Assembly (NCBI RefSeq): GCF_900103825.1
Contig: NZ_FNIF01000020.1
Span: 1 to 64,000, forward strand
Direction: 5' to 3'
Length of the DNA: 64,000 nucleotides
Origin: Paenibacillus sp. yr247
Lineage (GTDB): Bacteria > Bacillota > Bacilli > Paenibacillales > NBRC-103111
Shown: piece by piece, positions 25,791 through 40,849 of the stretch
How the letters are laid out: each line of letters opens with the position of its first letter
Numbering within the stretch: the first letter of the stretch is position 1
Program-made: the position numbers and the translations under genes
Notes under the pieces: model-generated
The model's database searches: none
What the model saw: only the letters and a program-made list of their open reading frames with translations
Told to the model about the DNA's origin: nothing

Positions 25791-27560
25791 ATGAAATTGA
25801 ATGTGTTAAAAAAAGAGATTACCGTCCTGCTGGCATTGCTCGTGTTTCTTGCTAGCGCAATAACGGCACCTGCGGCTCAAGCGGTCTCGACAAGCTCGTC
25901 CTTTATTTTACTTTATATCGATAAGGCAGAAGCATTTGTTAATGAACAGCAGATTCATTTGGATGCACCATCCACCATTATTAATGGCAGTACGTACGTA
26001 CCTGCTAAATTCCTCGGTGACACATTGGGCTTTCTAGTGGAATGGAATGATGCTTCACGGACCATTCAGATGACCCCTCCGGGTTACAACATCGTTCTAG
26101 ATGCCGATCATAAGACGGTGACGACGAATGGTGTGGATACACCCTTTAACTCAGTTGCCACTATCGTAAATGGTAAGCTTCTAGTGAAGCTTACTTGGTT
26201 AGCCGATTATATGGGTGCGAAGTATAAGTATAACAATGAGTTGCGTCGTGTGGAAATCGTGCACTTTAAGGCGCCTGAGGGCATCTACATTGACCAGGAT
26301 AGCAATTCCAGACCAGTAGCCAAGTTTACAACTGCGAAGCCTACATACCGACTTGGAGAGCCTGTGAAGTATTTGGATTTGAGTTACGATCCCGATGCGG
26401 AAGGTATTGCGTCGTATGATTGGGTAGGCAATCAGGAAGCCTTTTTCAAACCAGGTAAATATCCGGTTACTTTGACGGTGAAAGACGGTCATGGACATGT
26501 GAGTAAATTGTTCAAAAGTTTTGTAACGGTGGTTAACGAGCCCTACTTGACTGAAGTCGAATACCCGATTTATATGAAACCGGTAGGCGGTTTTATCAAG
26601 TCAGACTGGGGCACGATTTGGTCTCATTTCAATGAGATGGCTCCTTTGCCTAAGAAAGTAACTGAGGTTCCAGGGAGAACGCTGCTAGTGAGTGATAGTC
26701 CCGAAGAGTTTACGGAGAGCGGAATCCTGTACCGGGATAACATCAACGGTAAGGCGCGACTGTATGCCGATCATATTAATGGCACGAAACAGAAAATGAC
26801 CATGGCGATATTCGCAACGAACAACACGAATAAGCCGATTAAGATCAAGACAACGAATAAAGGCGAGGTTTACCCTTCCGTTTATGCGAATTTGATTGGC
26901 AGCGAGGCATCTGTAGATTTCCTTCTGGAAAATGTGTATACGGACGAACTGACAGTGCCTCCTCATGAAACCTATGTGTACGCTAAGCTTCCAGATTTCT
27001 ATCCAGGGCAAGGTGTGAACTTGTTCTATGATGTGGAAACAGACGGTGAGCTGCAAATCTCATTCGGTGTGACGGATCAAAAATTGACGCCGACTACCGC
27101 GCAGGAGCTGCCGCTATTGGCTTTCACTGGTCACGTGCGAGGGACATTCCCGGTCTCGGAGATTAAATGGGACGTGGACGCATCAAGCTTCACGAAAACG
27201 TCTGTGTTAACGATCGGAGATAATAAAACAGATCCATTCGTTAAAGGCTATGACGTGATGCGTAAGGAGAATGTGGAGAATGGCGGTAATTATGGCGTGG
27301 TTTATAAAATCCATGCGGATAAGCCGCGCAAGATGGCTGTTATGATAATGGCCAAAGGCGGCGTGTTCAAAGGACCGTTCAAAATTAACGGCGAGATCAT
27401 CCCAGTTCCTTACTCTGGTGTCATTACGGCATTTGACGGAATGGAAGTGTTAGCTCGTACGACAGGTACGGAAGACGCGCTTGACATCGAGTTCACGCCT
27501 CCGGCTGGCTCGGCATTCCCGATTGATCTCATTTTCTACCCATTGGATGAGAAGAAGTAA
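25791..27560 (+). CDS. Secreted protein with copper amine oxidase N-terminal domain and PKD-like domain
   Basis: A 589-residue exported protein. A signal peptide covers about residues 1-31 (KKEITVLLALLVFLASA, then APAAQA). Residues about 40-150 match the copper amine oxidase N-terminal-like fold (STIINGSTYVPAKFLGD; WNDASRTIQM), which in Firmicutes is a stalk or wall-binding unit and not the catalytic oxidase. Residues about 175-245 look like a PKD-type beta-sandwich (DPDAEGIASYDWVG, GKYPVTLTVKDGHG). The C-terminal half is unassigned. The ATG at 25791 has AAAGGAG nine bases upstream; upstream in-frame codons lack such a site. Cell-surface role is inferred. Confidence 0.8.
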   Translation: MKLNVLKKEITVLLALLVFLASAITAPAAQAVSTSSSFILLYIDKAEAFVNEQQIHLDAPSTIINGSTYVPAKFLGDTLGFLVEWNDASRTIQMTPPGYNIVLDADHKTVTTNGVDTPFNSVATIVNGKLLVKLTWLADYMGAKYKYNNELRRVEIVHFKAPEGIYIDQDSNSRPVAKFTTAKPTYRLGEPVKYLDLSYDPDAEGIASYDWVGNQEAFFKPGKYPVTLTVKDGHGHVSKLFKSFVTVVNEPYLTEVEYPIYMKPVGGFIKSDWGTIWSHFNEMAPLPKKVTEVPGRTLLVSDSPEEFTESGILYRDNINGKARLYADHINGTKQKMTMAIFATNNTNKPIKIKTTNKGEVYPSVYANLIGSEASVDFLLENVYTDELTVPPHETYVYAKLPDFYPGQGVNLFYDVETDGELQISFGVTDQKLTPTTAQELPLLAFTGHVRGTFPVSEIKWDVDASSFTKTSVLTIGDNKTDPFVKGYDVMRKENVENGGNYGVVYKIHADKPRKMAVMIMAKGGVFKGPFKINGEIIPVPYSGVITAFDGMEVLARTTGTEDALDIEFTPPAGSAFPIDLIFYPLDEKK

Positions 27561-27610
27561 GGAAGACCGTGCAGAGTTGTTTTCCTGGATTGCAGCAAAA
27601 AACTCGAAAC

Positions 27611-27668
27611 AAAAAAACCAGCCTGTGACCGCTCGTAAGGAGCAGTCGTTGCAGGCTGGTTTTTTTTG
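27611..27668. terminator. Bidirectional terminator between the secreted protein gene and clpP
   Basis: AAAAAACCAGCCTG and CAGGCTGGTTTTTT pair around a 27-base apical part that holds a further small stem. A-run and T-run allow use on both strands, and two convergent genes meet here. Confidence 0.85.
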
Positions 27669-27676
27669 TTTGCGGA

Positions 27677-28258
27677 TTAGACGCGCTCGATCACTTTATC
27701 AATGAGTCCGTACTCGGCTGCTTCTGCAGCGCTCATGAAATTGTCGCGGTCTGTATCTTTTTCGATGCGCTCGAAAGTTTGTCCCGTGCGCTCTGCTAGA
27801 ATTTTGTTCAGGTTGTCTCTCATTTTCAAAATACGCTTAGCGCGAATTTCGATGTCTGAGGCTTGGCCTTCAGCGCCGCCGAGCGGTTGGTGAATCATCA
27901 CTTCACTGTTCGGAAGAGCGTACCGTTTGCCTTTGGCGCCTGCCGTGAGGAGAAATGCCCCCATGGAAGCAGCCATACCAACGCAGATCGTGGACACGTC
28001 TGGCTTAATGAACTGCATCGTGTCAAAGATGGCCATGCCGGCTGTAATGGAACCGCCTGGGCTGTTGATGTAAAGCGAGATATCTTTATCAGGATCTTGT
28101 GCGGCCAAGAAAAGTAACTGAGCAATGATGGAATTCGCCACAACATCGTTGACGCCCGTGCCTAAGAAAATAATGCGGTCCTTCAGCAAGCGAGAGTAGA
28201 TGTCATATCCTCTTTCACCGCGCGCGTCCTGTTCGACGACCATAGGGATAAAGCTCAT
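27677..28258 (-). CDS. clpP: ATP-dependent Clp protease proteolytic subunit
   Basis: A 193-residue serine protease subunit forming the 14-mer core with ClpX or ClpC. The catalytic triad is intact: Ser98 in GMAASMGAF, His123 in MIHQPLGG and Asp172 in DTDRDNF. The ATG at 28258 follows AAGGAGG by eight bases and gives [10 protein letters not shown], the usual start; the upstream in-frame codon is not supported. A CtsR-like operator overlaps its promoter, so heat and protein stress should induce it. Together with tmRNA/SmpB it removes tagged peptides. Confidence 0.97.
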   Translation of the reverse strand: MSFIPMVVEQDARGERGYDIYSRLLKDRIIFLGTGVNDVVANSIIAQLLFLAAQDPDKDISLYINSPGGSITAGMAIFDTMQFIKPDVSTICVGMAASMGAFLLTAGAKGKRYALPNSEVMIHQPLGGAEGQASDIEIRAKRILKMRDNLNKILAERTGQTFERIEKDTDRDNFMSAAEAAEYGLIDKVIERV

Positions 28259-28350
28259 GAAAATGACCTCCTTCAATGGGTACTTGGTTTAAAAGATTGA
28301 TACGTGGAGTCAATGTCATCATTGAATTATGAAATTGATCTCCCTGGTAC

Positions 28351-28366
28351 ATACTGTTAACAGTAT
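28351..28366. promoter_or_regulatory. 16-bp perfect palindrome at the clpP transcription start
   Basis: ATACTGTTAACAGTAT reads the same on both strands. It lies about 10 bases downstream of the clpP -10 element, at the expected start of the transcript. A second operator is possible; the regulator is unknown. Confidence 0.45.
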
Positions 28367-28374
28367 CTACAAAT

Positions 28375-28403
28375 ATGATAACGAAAAAACCTCTGAAGGT
28401 CAA
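28375..28403 (-). promoter_or_regulatory. SigA promoter of clpP
   Basis: On the minus strand TTGACC (28403-28398), a 17-bp spacer, and TATCAT (28380-28375). The -35 hexamer lies inside one heptad of the CtsR-like site. Leader of about 110 bases. Confidence 0.7.
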
Positions 28404-28414
28404 GAAAGGTCAAA
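28398..28414. promoter_or_regulatory. CtsR operator
   Basis: Plus-strand GGTCAAG AAA GGTCAAA: two direct heptads with a three-base spacer, one mismatch from the known CtsR box. It overlaps the clpP -35, so CtsR binding would block RNA polymerase. Confidence 0.8.
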
Positions 28415-28420
28415 CTAACA

Positions 28421-28449
28421 ACAAAAAAAATCAGTTTGGAAACTGATTC
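28421..28449 (-). terminator. Terminator of tRNA-Arg
   Basis: On the minus strand AATCAGTT pairs with AACTGATT around a 4-nt loop and is followed by eight or nine Ts. It lies 16 bases past the tRNA 3' end and just before the clpP promoter region. Confidence 0.85.
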
Positions 28450-28464
28450 TGAGTGTTTCGTATA

Positions 28465-28536
28465 CGCGCCCGAAAGGAATCGAACCTTTATCTCAGGCTT
28501 CGGAGGCCTACGTCATATCCATTGGACCACGGGCGC
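28465..28536 (-). tRNA. tRNA-Arg (CCG)
   Basis: On the minus strand, acceptor stem GCGCCCG/CGGGCGC, anticodon CCG between GGCCT and AAGCC, T-loop GGTTCGATTCC. Discriminator is G and CCA is not encoded. It stands alone between clpP and cggR. Confidence 0.93.
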
Positions 28537-28641
28537 ATAATGTTAAAAAGTGAAGCAAGGGTTATTATATGTCAGCGGCCCATAAAAAGCAAGATGGTAA
28601 GCCCTTACAACGCCTATTAGTGAAAATTGTTTGAACAAATG

Positions 28642-28670
28642 TTGAATATTAAATAGCAATTGGTTATAAT
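28642..28670 (+). promoter_or_regulatory. SigA promoter of the cggR-gap operon
   Basis: TTGAAT (28642-28647), 17-bp spacer, TATAAT (28665-28670), about 32 bases upstream of the CggR operator repeats. Confidence 0.75.
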
Positions 28671-28701
28671 AAGCGTGTAAGGAACTTTTTTTTCGCCCGG
28701 G

Positions 28702-28738
28702 TGGGACGTAAAATGCATACCCGGGACATAAAACGTCC
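28702..28738 (+). promoter_or_regulatory. CggR operator
   Basis: Two direct GGGAC(G/A)TAAAA repeats start 20 bases apart (GGGAC at 28703 and 28723); the second is preceded by C and followed by CGTC. This matches the known CggR operator pattern CGGGACN6TGTC repeated every 20 bp. It lies downstream of the promoter, so binding should act as a roadblock, relieved by fructose-1,6-bisphosphate. Confidence 0.8.
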
Positions 28739-28771
28739 ATCAACTGGATCAGGAGCGTCATAAGTCGTCAT

Positions 28772-29812
28772 ATGAGAGAAATTTTCGAGATTCAGAAAAA
28801 GCTCTTGCCGGATCTCATGGATATCATGAAGAAGCGGTACTCGATACTACATCATATTTTAATCTCCGGTGTTGTCGGACGCAGAACGTTAGCCTCTTCG
28901 CTCGATATGACAGAGCGGGTGCTCCGCGGTGAAGTTGACTTCCTTAAAGAGCTAGGACTTCTCGAATCGGATGCCACTGGGATGAAGATTACGGAGTCTG
29001 GTCGTCAACTGCTGGAAGATATGCTGCCCATCATTAAGATCGCTTTTGGATTGACGGATTTGGAGGAAAGCATTGCAAAAGCGTATGGCCTCTCGCAAGT
29101 GATTGTTGTTCCAGGCGACTCCGACACTTCGGTATTTACGAAGAAGGAGTTAGGGCGTGCAGGTGCAGCAGCACTGCGCAAATATGTGTCCAAGGACGAT
29201 GTTATCGCTGTAACAGGCGGTTCTACGATGGCGCAGATTGCCAATAACTTGGCGATATCCTCTTCCATGAAAGGCAGCTGGTTCGTACCTGCTCGCGGTG
29301 GACTTGGCGAAAGTGTGGATATGCAGGCGAACACCATTGCTTCCATTATGGCCAAGAAGACAGGCGGTAAATACAGACTGCTGCATGTACCGGATCATCT
29401 CGGTGAGGAAGCGTATCAATCACTTATCCAAGATCCACAGATTCAGGAAGTTGTTGACGCTGTTCGCAGTTGTCGCATCGTTGTACACGGTATCGGAGAT
29501 GCTATGGTCATGGCACGCAGACGTAAGGTAGATGCTGATACGACACGCAGCTTACAAACCGAAGGCGCTCTTGCAGAGGCTTTAGGGTACTATTTTGACC
29601 GCCAAGGAAATGTAGTTCACAAAATGCCTACCGTTGGACTCCGTCTAGAGGATCTCCAACGTACGGAAGTTGTTATTGGTGTGGCCGGCGGCAAGAGTAA
29701 AGGGGAAGCGATCGCTTCCGTGCTTCGTCATGGACAGGAAGATGTACTTGTAACCGATGAAGCAGCAGCCTTGGAAATTATGAAACATGTTAAAGAAGAC
29801 ATCATAACGTAA
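28772..29812 (+). CDS. cggR: Central glycolytic genes regulator
   Basis: A 346-residue SorC/DeoR-type repressor. The N-terminal winged HTH covers about residues 20-75 (ISGVVGRRTLASSLDMTERV) and the rest is the sugar-phosphate-binding domain (VTGGSTMAQIANNL; MPTVGLRLEDL). In Bacillus, CggR represses its own operon and is inactivated by fructose-1,6-bisphosphate. It is the first gene of the cggR-gap-pgk-tpiA-gpmI-eno order, behind a matching operator. The AGGAG element lies about 16 bases before the ATG, longer than ideal, which would keep the repressor at low level. Confidence 0.95.
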   Translation: MREIFEIQKKLLPDLMDIMKKRYSILHHILISGVVGRRTLASSLDMTERVLRGEVDFLKELGLLESDATGMKITESGRQLLEDMLPIIKIAFGLTDLEESIAKAYGLSQVIVVPGDSDTSVFTKKELGRAGAAALRKYVSKDDVIAVTGGSTMAQIANNLAISSSMKGSWFVPARGGLGESVDMQANTIASIMAKKTGGKYRLLHVPDHLGEEAYQSLIQDPQIQEVVDAVRSCRIVVHGIGDAMVMARRRKVDADTTRSLQTEGALAEALGYYFDRQGNVVHKMPTVGLRLEDLQRTEVVIGVAGGKSKGEAIASVLRHGQEDVLVTDEAAALEIMKHVKEDIIT

Positions 29813-29858
29813 GCCCTTATCAGCTGCGTTTTGAAATATAATTATTTTTTAATCTTAG

Positions 29859-30875
<1,017 letters not shown>

Positions 30876-30905
30876 TTTCATAGCATTCACACATGAATAA
30901 CCAAA

Positions 30906-30928
30906 TGAAGGGGAGAAGCGATTCTCCT
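30906..30928 (+). other. Hairpin in gap-pgk spacer
   Basis: GGAGAA and TTCTCC pair around GCGA, extended by flanking G-rich and C-rich bases. It is followed by TTTAT only, so it may be a weak terminator or an mRNA-stabilising end that sets the gap to pgk ratio. Confidence 0.4.
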
Positions 30929-30998
30929 CTTTATGTGCGATATTCCTTATAAAAGGTTGACCGGAAGTACACCATATACGTTCAGGAGGCTTTGACCT

Positions 30999-33001
<2,003 letters not shown>

Positions 33002-33002
33002 C

Positions 33003-35869
<2,867 letters not shown>

Positions 35870-35915
35870 GCTGCTGCGTAGTTAATTAAATAGAACAAAC
35901 AAGGGGGGCTGCTGT

Positions 35916-36626
35916 ATGAGCAACTGGGTGAAAACTATTTTATTTCTAATAGGTTCCGCATTGCTAACGCACTGGATCCCCTCTTCTTTTTTTCGCAACT
36001 TGGACACGATGGTTCACGAGTTTGGGCATGCCGTTGTCACCTTGGCGCTATCGGGAAAAGTGATGTACATTGAGCTCTATGCTAATCATAGCGGCGTGAC
36101 GTACTCAGCCATATCGAAACCATGGGCGATTATTCCGGTGGCTTTAGCAGGCTACATGACAGCATCGCTATTTGCGTGGTTCCTATTCTCAGCCTACTCG
36201 AAGGGCAAGCAGCGTTTAGGTCTACAGGTTACAATTCTGTTGTCCATTCTTTCCTTAGTCTTGTTCGTTCGGAATGGATTCGGGGTCATGTTCTTAGTAG
36301 GCTTCATTGCGCTAACGATAGTCGTACTGGCACTTACGCCAAAATGGTTGCGTGATTTCTACTACTTACTGCTCGCTTTCTTATGCTTGGAAGAGTCTGT
36401 ATTTGGCCCGTTCTCCTTAATTCTTTATGCATGGGGAAATGCACAACAAGCGGGGGATGCCACCAATTTGGCGCTGCATACCGGCGTTCCGGCTATCGTA
36501 TGGGCAATTGGATTCACGTTATTTGCCTTGTGGTGTGCAAAGCAGGCAGTGCAAGCTTTTCTGGGGCGGAATAAGGGAGCTAGAAGCGCAAGTCGACAAT
36601 CACCTACGCCATCCTACCGTGATTAG
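35916..36626 (+). CDS. M50-type membrane metallopeptidase-like protein
   Basis: A 236-residue integral membrane protein with about six or seven helices. The zinc motif HEFGH is at residues 34-38, right after the first helix, as in M50B-like proteins. The second zinc ligand (NPDG-type motif) of classic site-2 proteases is not evident, so activity is uncertain. Ribosome site AAGGGGGG. It follows eno by 46 bases with no terminator between, so it may share read-through from the glycolytic operon. Substrate unknown. Confidence 0.75.
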   Translation: MSNWVKTILFLIGSALLTHWIPSSFFRNLDTMVHEFGHAVVTLALSGKVMYIELYANHSGVTYSAISKPWAIIPVALAGYMTASLFAWFLFSAYSKGKQRLGLQVTILLSILSLVLFVRNGFGVMFLVGFIALTIVVLALTPKWLRDFYYLLLAFLCLEESVFGPFSLILYAWGNAQQAGDATNLALHTGVPAIVWAIGFTLFALWCAKQAVQAFLGRNKGARSASRQSPTPSYRD

Positions 36627-36659
36627 CAGGTGTGAGGAACAGTCAAGGAGCCTCTTTTA

Positions 36660-36688
36660 TTGTATTCTTGGACGAACTGTGTTAAAAT
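36660..36688 (+). promoter_or_regulatory. SigA promoter of secG
   Basis: TTGTAT (36660-36665), 17-bp spacer, TAAAAT (36683-36688) with extended TGT. Confidence 0.6.
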
Positions 36689-36738
36689 ACTCATGCTAGT
36701 TGTATAAGCAAAGAACAGGCAATTGGGGTGCTAATAAC

Positions 36739-36975
36739 ATGGTAATCTTTATGAAAATTTTGTTGATCATAGCTTCGGTCGGATTAATTGCTATCGTCCT
36801 TCTACAAAAAGGTAAAAGCGCAGGTTTGTCCGGTGCCATTTCTGGTGGTGCGGAACACTTATTTGGTAAGCAAAAAGCACGCGGTTTGGAATTATTCTTG
36901 TCCCGTTTCACTATGGGGCTTGCTGCTGCATTTTTCATTCTTTCCATTGTCGTAGCATACGTAGTGAAGGCCTAA
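36739..36975 (+). CDS. secG: Preprotein translocase subunit SecG
   Basis: A 78-residue protein with two membrane helices (about residues 1-22 and 52-76) and the conserved cytoplasmic loop [20 protein letters not shown]. SecG assists the SecYEA translocon. The ATG at 36739 gives the family start MVIFMKILL; an upstream in-frame ATG at 36700 would add 13 residues of no similarity. Starts the conserved order secG-esterase-rnr-smpB-ssrA. Confidence 0.94.
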   Translation: MVIFMKILLIIASVGLIAIVLLQKGKSAGLSGAISGGAEHLFGKQKARGLELFLSRFTMGLAAAFFILSIVVAYVVKA

Positions 36976-36989
36976 CACACATAAAACGA

Positions 36990-37026
36990 TAACAGCAGGG
37001 GAAATCTACTCCTGCTGTTTTTTCAT
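36990..37026 (+). terminator. Terminator after secG
   Basis: AACAGCAGG and CCTGCTGTT form the stem, followed by TTTTTTT. Confidence 0.85.
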
Positions 37027-37050
37027 TTTAAAAGGGTTTACGGGTAGGAG

Positions 37051-37857
37051 ATGTTTACCATCGAGAGCAGAATTTACAAGTCGACAGAGCCTTTCTTTTG
37101 GTCAGGAAGTGGGGATAATCAAAAAACAGGCATACTAATGATCCACGGGTTTACGGGATCGCCCTCAGAGTTTAGACGGGTAGGGTATGTGCTGCGAGAT
37201 GAAGGATACACCGTACATGCTGTTAGGCTACCAGGACATGGCACTTCACCCGAAGACATGATGCGCACCGGATGGACCGATTGGTATGGGCATGTGCTGG
37301 AGAGTTACGACGAGCTTGCTGCTAAATGCAAAAGCGTTGTTGTTATGGGACATTCAATGGGCGGACTGCTGGCCTTGAAGCTGGCAGTGGAACGTCGTGT
37401 TGCAGGCGTGATTTCGCTTGCTACACCTATATTTCTGACGTCTAGGAAATCGGCGTTGGCCATATTGCTGCAATATTTTATCAAATACATAGATAAGAAA
37501 CCCAAAAAACCCTTCTCCACGATATTAGATGAGTCATGTGCATATACCAAAACGCCGATTCGCTGCATCGTAAGTTTGCGAAAGCTGTTAAAACAAGTAA
37601 GAACCTTGCTGCCTCAAGTCGAAGCACCGGTTTGGATCGGGCAGGGGAGCAAGGATGGCATCGTTCATCAGGGAAGCGCAGCGTTTTTGTATGAACGTAT
37701 TCGCTCTAAAGTGAAAGAGCTTCGTTATTATCCAAAGTCATCGCACGGTTTGCTGCTAGATCAAGAGAGAGAGCGTATTTATGCCGATATCATTGCGTTT
37801 ATCCTTTCCGTACAAGTGGCATACTATGGAGTAAAGGAAGCGGGTACGGCGAATTAA
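37051..37857 (+). CDS. Carboxylesterase (alpha/beta hydrolase, Est30 type)
   Basis: A 268-residue cytoplasmic alpha/beta-hydrolase like YvaK and Geobacillus Est30. The oxyanion segment HGFTGSPSEFR, the nucleophile GHSMGG and the C-terminal SSHGLLLD histidine are present. The tail of about 20 residues is longer than in Est30. The ATG is placed immediately behind GGTAGGAG, a very short spacing. Position between secG and rnr matches Bacillus yvaK. Natural substrate unknown, probably short-chain or monoacylglycerol esters. Confidence 0.88.
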   Translation: MFTIESRIYKSTEPFFWSGSGDNQKTGILMIHGFTGSPSEFRRVGYVLRDEGYTVHAVRLPGHGTSPEDMMRTGWTDWYGHVLESYDELAAKCKSVVVMGHSMGGLLALKLAVERRVAGVISLATPIFLTSRKSALAILLQYFIKYIDKKPKKPFSTILDESCAYTKTPIRCIVSLRKLLKQVRTLLPQVEAPVWIGQGSKDGIVHQGSAAFLYERIRSKVKELRYYPKSSHGLLLDQERERIYADIIAFILSVQVAYYGVKEAGTAN

Positions 37858-37893
37858 AAGCTAGCTCAACCAACACAAGAAGGTGAAGAGAGT

Positions 37894-40755
37894 ATGATTA
37901 CAGATAAAGAAATAGTAAGTTTCATGCAAGAAGAGGCGTATAAGCCTATGTCCTATAAAGAGCTTGAGAAACATTTTGGGATTGAAAGTGCGAGCGAGTT
38001 TAAGGATTTTATTAAATTGTTAAATCAATTAGAAGAAAGTGGTCACATCGTCAGAGGCGGGAATGACCGCTATGGCGTTCCGGAACGAATGAATTTAGTG
38101 AAAGGTAAGCTGCAAGCTCATGCGAAGGGCTTCGCTTTCTTAATTCCAGAGGATCGAGAACATCCGGACGTATACATTAATGCACATGATTTGAATACCG
38201 CGATGAACGGCGACATTGTATTTGTGAAGATCACTGCTAGAAGTCAAGGCGGAGGCCGCTTAGAAGGCGAAGTTGTGCGTGTCATTACTCGTGCGAATAC
38301 GCAGATTGTAGGCGTTTTTCAGAGTCAGGAGACGTATGCATTCGTTATCGCTGATGATAAGCGTGTGTCACGGGACATTTTCATCCCTCAGCATGCTTTC
38401 AATGGAGCTGTTACAGGGCAAAAGGTCGTTGTAAAGATTGTTAACTATCCAGAAGGCCGTTCTGCCGCTGAAGGGGAAGTTATTGAGATTCTCGGGCATA
38501 AGGATGATCCGGGCGTTGATATCCTCGCTATTGTACGTAAATTTCAGCTGCCTGAGGCATTCCAAGAGGAAGTGCTTGCTGAGGCTGATGCCGCACCTGA
38601 TTCCATTAGTGAGGAAGAGATTATTGGGCAAGGACGTCGCGATCTTCGTTCGAAGCGAATTGTGACGATTGACGGTGAAGATGCTAAGGACTTAGATGAT
38701 GCGGTTAATGTGGAACTCTTGGAAAATGGCAACATTCGATTGGGCGTTCATATTGCCGATGTGAGTTATTATGTGCGTGAAGGTACTGCGTTGGATATTG
38801 AGGCTTATAACCGCGGATGCTCCGTGTATTTGACCGATCGTGTTATTCCGATGCTGCCGCATCGTTTATCGAATGGGATATGCTCGCTTAATCCTCGTGT
38901 GGATCGGTTAACAATGTCTTGTGAAATGGAGTTTGACGAGAATTTAAAAGTAGTAAATCATGAGATCTTTACGAGTGTTATCAAAACTAGTGAGCGGATG
39001 ACGTATACAAATGTCCGTAAATTGTTGACGGGTGAAGCAGAACCGGAAATCGTTGAGCGCTATGCGTATTTGATGGAAGATTTCAAACGCATGGAAGAGT
39101 TATCAGCTAGGCTGCGATCCAGAAGGATGAAACGCGGGGCTATTGATTTTGACTTTGAGGAGTCCAAAATTATTGTTGATCCGGACGGCAAACCGATTGA
39201 TATTGTGAAAAGAGAACGCTCCGTCGCGGAAATGATGATTGAAGAGTTCATGCTGGCCGCGAATGAAACCGTTGCTGAGCATTTTTCGTGGATGAAGGTG
39301 CCTTTCTTATACCGTGTTCATGAGGACCCTGACGCAGAAAAGCTAATGAATTTCATGGAGTTTGTTACGAACTTCGGGTACTCCGTTAAAGGTAAAGGGA
39401 ATTCGGTACATCCTCGAGCTTTGCAGACGTTGCTGGAAGAGATCAAGGGAACTCCTGAGGAGACCGTTGTTAGTAAAGTTATGCTTCGCTCGATGAAGCA
39501 GGCTCGTTATGATGCGCAGAGCTTGGGGCATTTCGGTTTGGCAGCGGAATTTTATTCGCACTTTACATCGCCAATTCGACGTTATCCCGATCTAATAATT
39601 CATAGAGTGATTCGTGAGGTACTGGAAAGCGGGACTTTATCGGATACCCGTCATGAATATCTAGCTTCGCGGATGAGTGATATTGCACAACAATCCTCAG
39701 AGCGTGAGCGCGTTGCTGTAGATGCAGAACGTGAGACGGAGGCTCTGAAGAAAGCTCAATATATGCTGGATAAAGTCGGCGAGGAATTCGAAGGAATCAT
39801 TTCTAGCGTTACAGGTTTCGGCATGTTTGTGGAGCTCGATAATACGGTTGAAGGCTTGATTCGTTTGAGCGATTTGACGGACGATTATTACAATTATCAT
39901 GAGAGACAGCATGCCTTGATTGGTGAGCGAACATCCAAGGTGTATCGGATTGGGGACAGCACCAAGGTGCGTGTTGCCCGTGTGAATATGGATGAGCATA
40001 CGATTGATTTTGAATTGGTCGATATGAAGCCTCGAAGCAGCGCTGGCGGGATTAGCCGAGGAGGCGGAGGGAAGCCTCCCTTTAAGGGTGCTGCTGGGTT
40101 TAAAGGTTTCCGTGGTGGCGGCAATGGCAAACCGGAAAAAGGCAAGGGCGGATATGCCTCTAAGGGTAAAGGCGGCTTTGCAAGAGCTCAAGGCGGGAGC
40201 ACAGATGGGCAAGGCGGAGGTAAGGAAAGATCGGAAAGAACAGGGCAACGTGGCGAGGCTGGAGGCACGAGGCGATCTGAAGGCGGAGCAGCCCGCAGAA
40301 TTGCAGGTGCTGCACGTACAGAAGGCGGAGCAGGGCAAGCGCGTGGCGAAGGTACAGGACGGGCTGCAGGAGCAGAGCAAGGACGCGGTGAAGGCGGAGC
40401 AGGGCAAGGCAAACCGCGGCGCGGTAAGGCGGGAAGCACGCCGTGGAGCGAAAACCGCGGCAAAGGCGGGGCTGGACGCGGGAAGGCGCGCGGTCCTAAG
40501 CTGAGCGAAGGCGGCAGCTTGAGCTCAAGGCTTGAATCTGTCGGCGCGGGGCGGACAGAGAGTGGCGCTGGCCGCGGCGAAAGCAGGCGCGGCCGCGGTG
40601 GGATTGCGCTTGGGAGCGAAGCCCAAGCGGGCGTTTCGCCGACGGAGCGCAGCGGCGGCAGTGATTGGGCGAGCGGCGTGAACGCGCTCGCCAAGGGCGG
40701 CCGTCGACGCAGTGACGACGGCGGAAGTGGCGATAGCAAGAAGCGGCGGAGATAA
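37894..40755 (+). CDS. rnr: Ribonuclease R with extended low-complexity C-terminus
   Basis: A 953-residue 3'-5' exoribonuclease. N-terminal HTH and cold-shock domains (about residues 1-240), RNB catalytic domain beginning near residue 260 with [12 protein letters not shown] (metal-binding aspartates), and an S1 domain at about 629-710 ([15 protein letters not shown]). From about residue 712 onward some 240 residues are Gly, Arg, Ala, Lys and Glu rich, with recurring EGGA, GRGE and GQ-type runs; Bacillus RNase R ends about 780. RNase R degrades structured RNA and, with tmRNA, faulty mRNA. The tail DNA is far more GC-rich than the core. A terminator overlaps the stop codon. Confidence 0.95.
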   Translation: MITDKEIVSFMQEEAYKPMSYKELEKHFGIESASEFKDFIKLLNQLEESGHIVRGGNDRYGVPERMNLVKGKLQAHAKGFAFLIPEDREHPDVYINAHDLNTAMNGDIVFVKITARSQGGGRLEGEVVRVITRANTQIVGVFQSQETYAFVIADDKRVSRDIFIPQHAFNGAVTGQKVVVKIVNYPEGRSAAEGEVIEILGHKDDPGVDILAIVRKFQLPEAFQEEVLAEADAAPDSISEEEIIGQGRRDLRSKRIVTIDGEDAKDLDDAVNVELLENGNIRLGVHIADVSYYVREGTALDIEAYNRGCSVYLTDRVIPMLPHRLSNGICSLNPRVDRLTMSCEMEFDENLKVVNHEIFTSVIKTSERMTYTNVRKLLTGEAEPEIVERYAYLMEDFKRMEELSARLRSRRMKRGAIDFDFEESKIIVDPDGKPIDIVKRERSVAEMMIEEFMLAANETVAEHFSWMKVPFLYRVHEDPDAEKLMNFMEFVTNFGYSVKGKGNSVHPRALQTLLEEIKGTPEETVVSKVMLRSMKQARYDAQSLGHFGLAAEFYSHFTSPIRRYPDLIIHRVIREVLESGTLSDTRHEYLASRMSDIAQQSSERERVAVDAERETEALKKAQYMLDKVGEEFEGIISSVTGFGMFVELDNTVEGLIRLSDLTDDYYNYHERQHALIGERTSKVYRIGDSTKVRVARVNMDEHTIDFELVDMKPRSSAGGISRGGGGKPPFKGAAGFKGFRGGGNGKPEKGKGGYASKGKGGFARAQGGSTDGQGGGKERSERTGQRGEAGGTRRSEGGAARRIAGAARTEGGAGQARGEGTGRAAGAEQGRGEGGAGQGKPRRGKAGSTPWSENRGKGGAGRGKARGPKLSEGGSLSSRLESVGAGRTESGAGRGESRRGRGGIALGSEAQAGVSPTERSGGSDWASGVNALAKGGRRRSDDGGSGDSKKRRR

Positions 40756-40773
40756 CGCCGCTTCTTGCTTTTC
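40736..40773 (+). terminator. Terminator overlapping the end of rnr
   Basis: A perfect 13-bp stem (GCAAGAAGCGGCG with its complement) around a 7-nt loop followed by TTTT. The 5' arm encodes the last residues of RNase R (SKKRRR) and the stop codon lies in the loop. Confidence 0.8.
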
Positions 40774-40793
40774 CGCCACGATCTTGCTACAAT
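40765..40793 (+). promoter_or_regulatory. SigA promoter of smpB
   Basis: TTGCTT (40765-40770), 17-bp spacer, TACAAT (40788-40793) with extended TGC. The -35 overlaps the 3' arm and T-run of the rnr terminator. Confidence 0.6.
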
Positions 40794-40849
40794 AGATTGC
40801 ACATTGTAGCAGTTTTTACCTGCAGGAACGTGCGGGAGGAGGATCTCTT

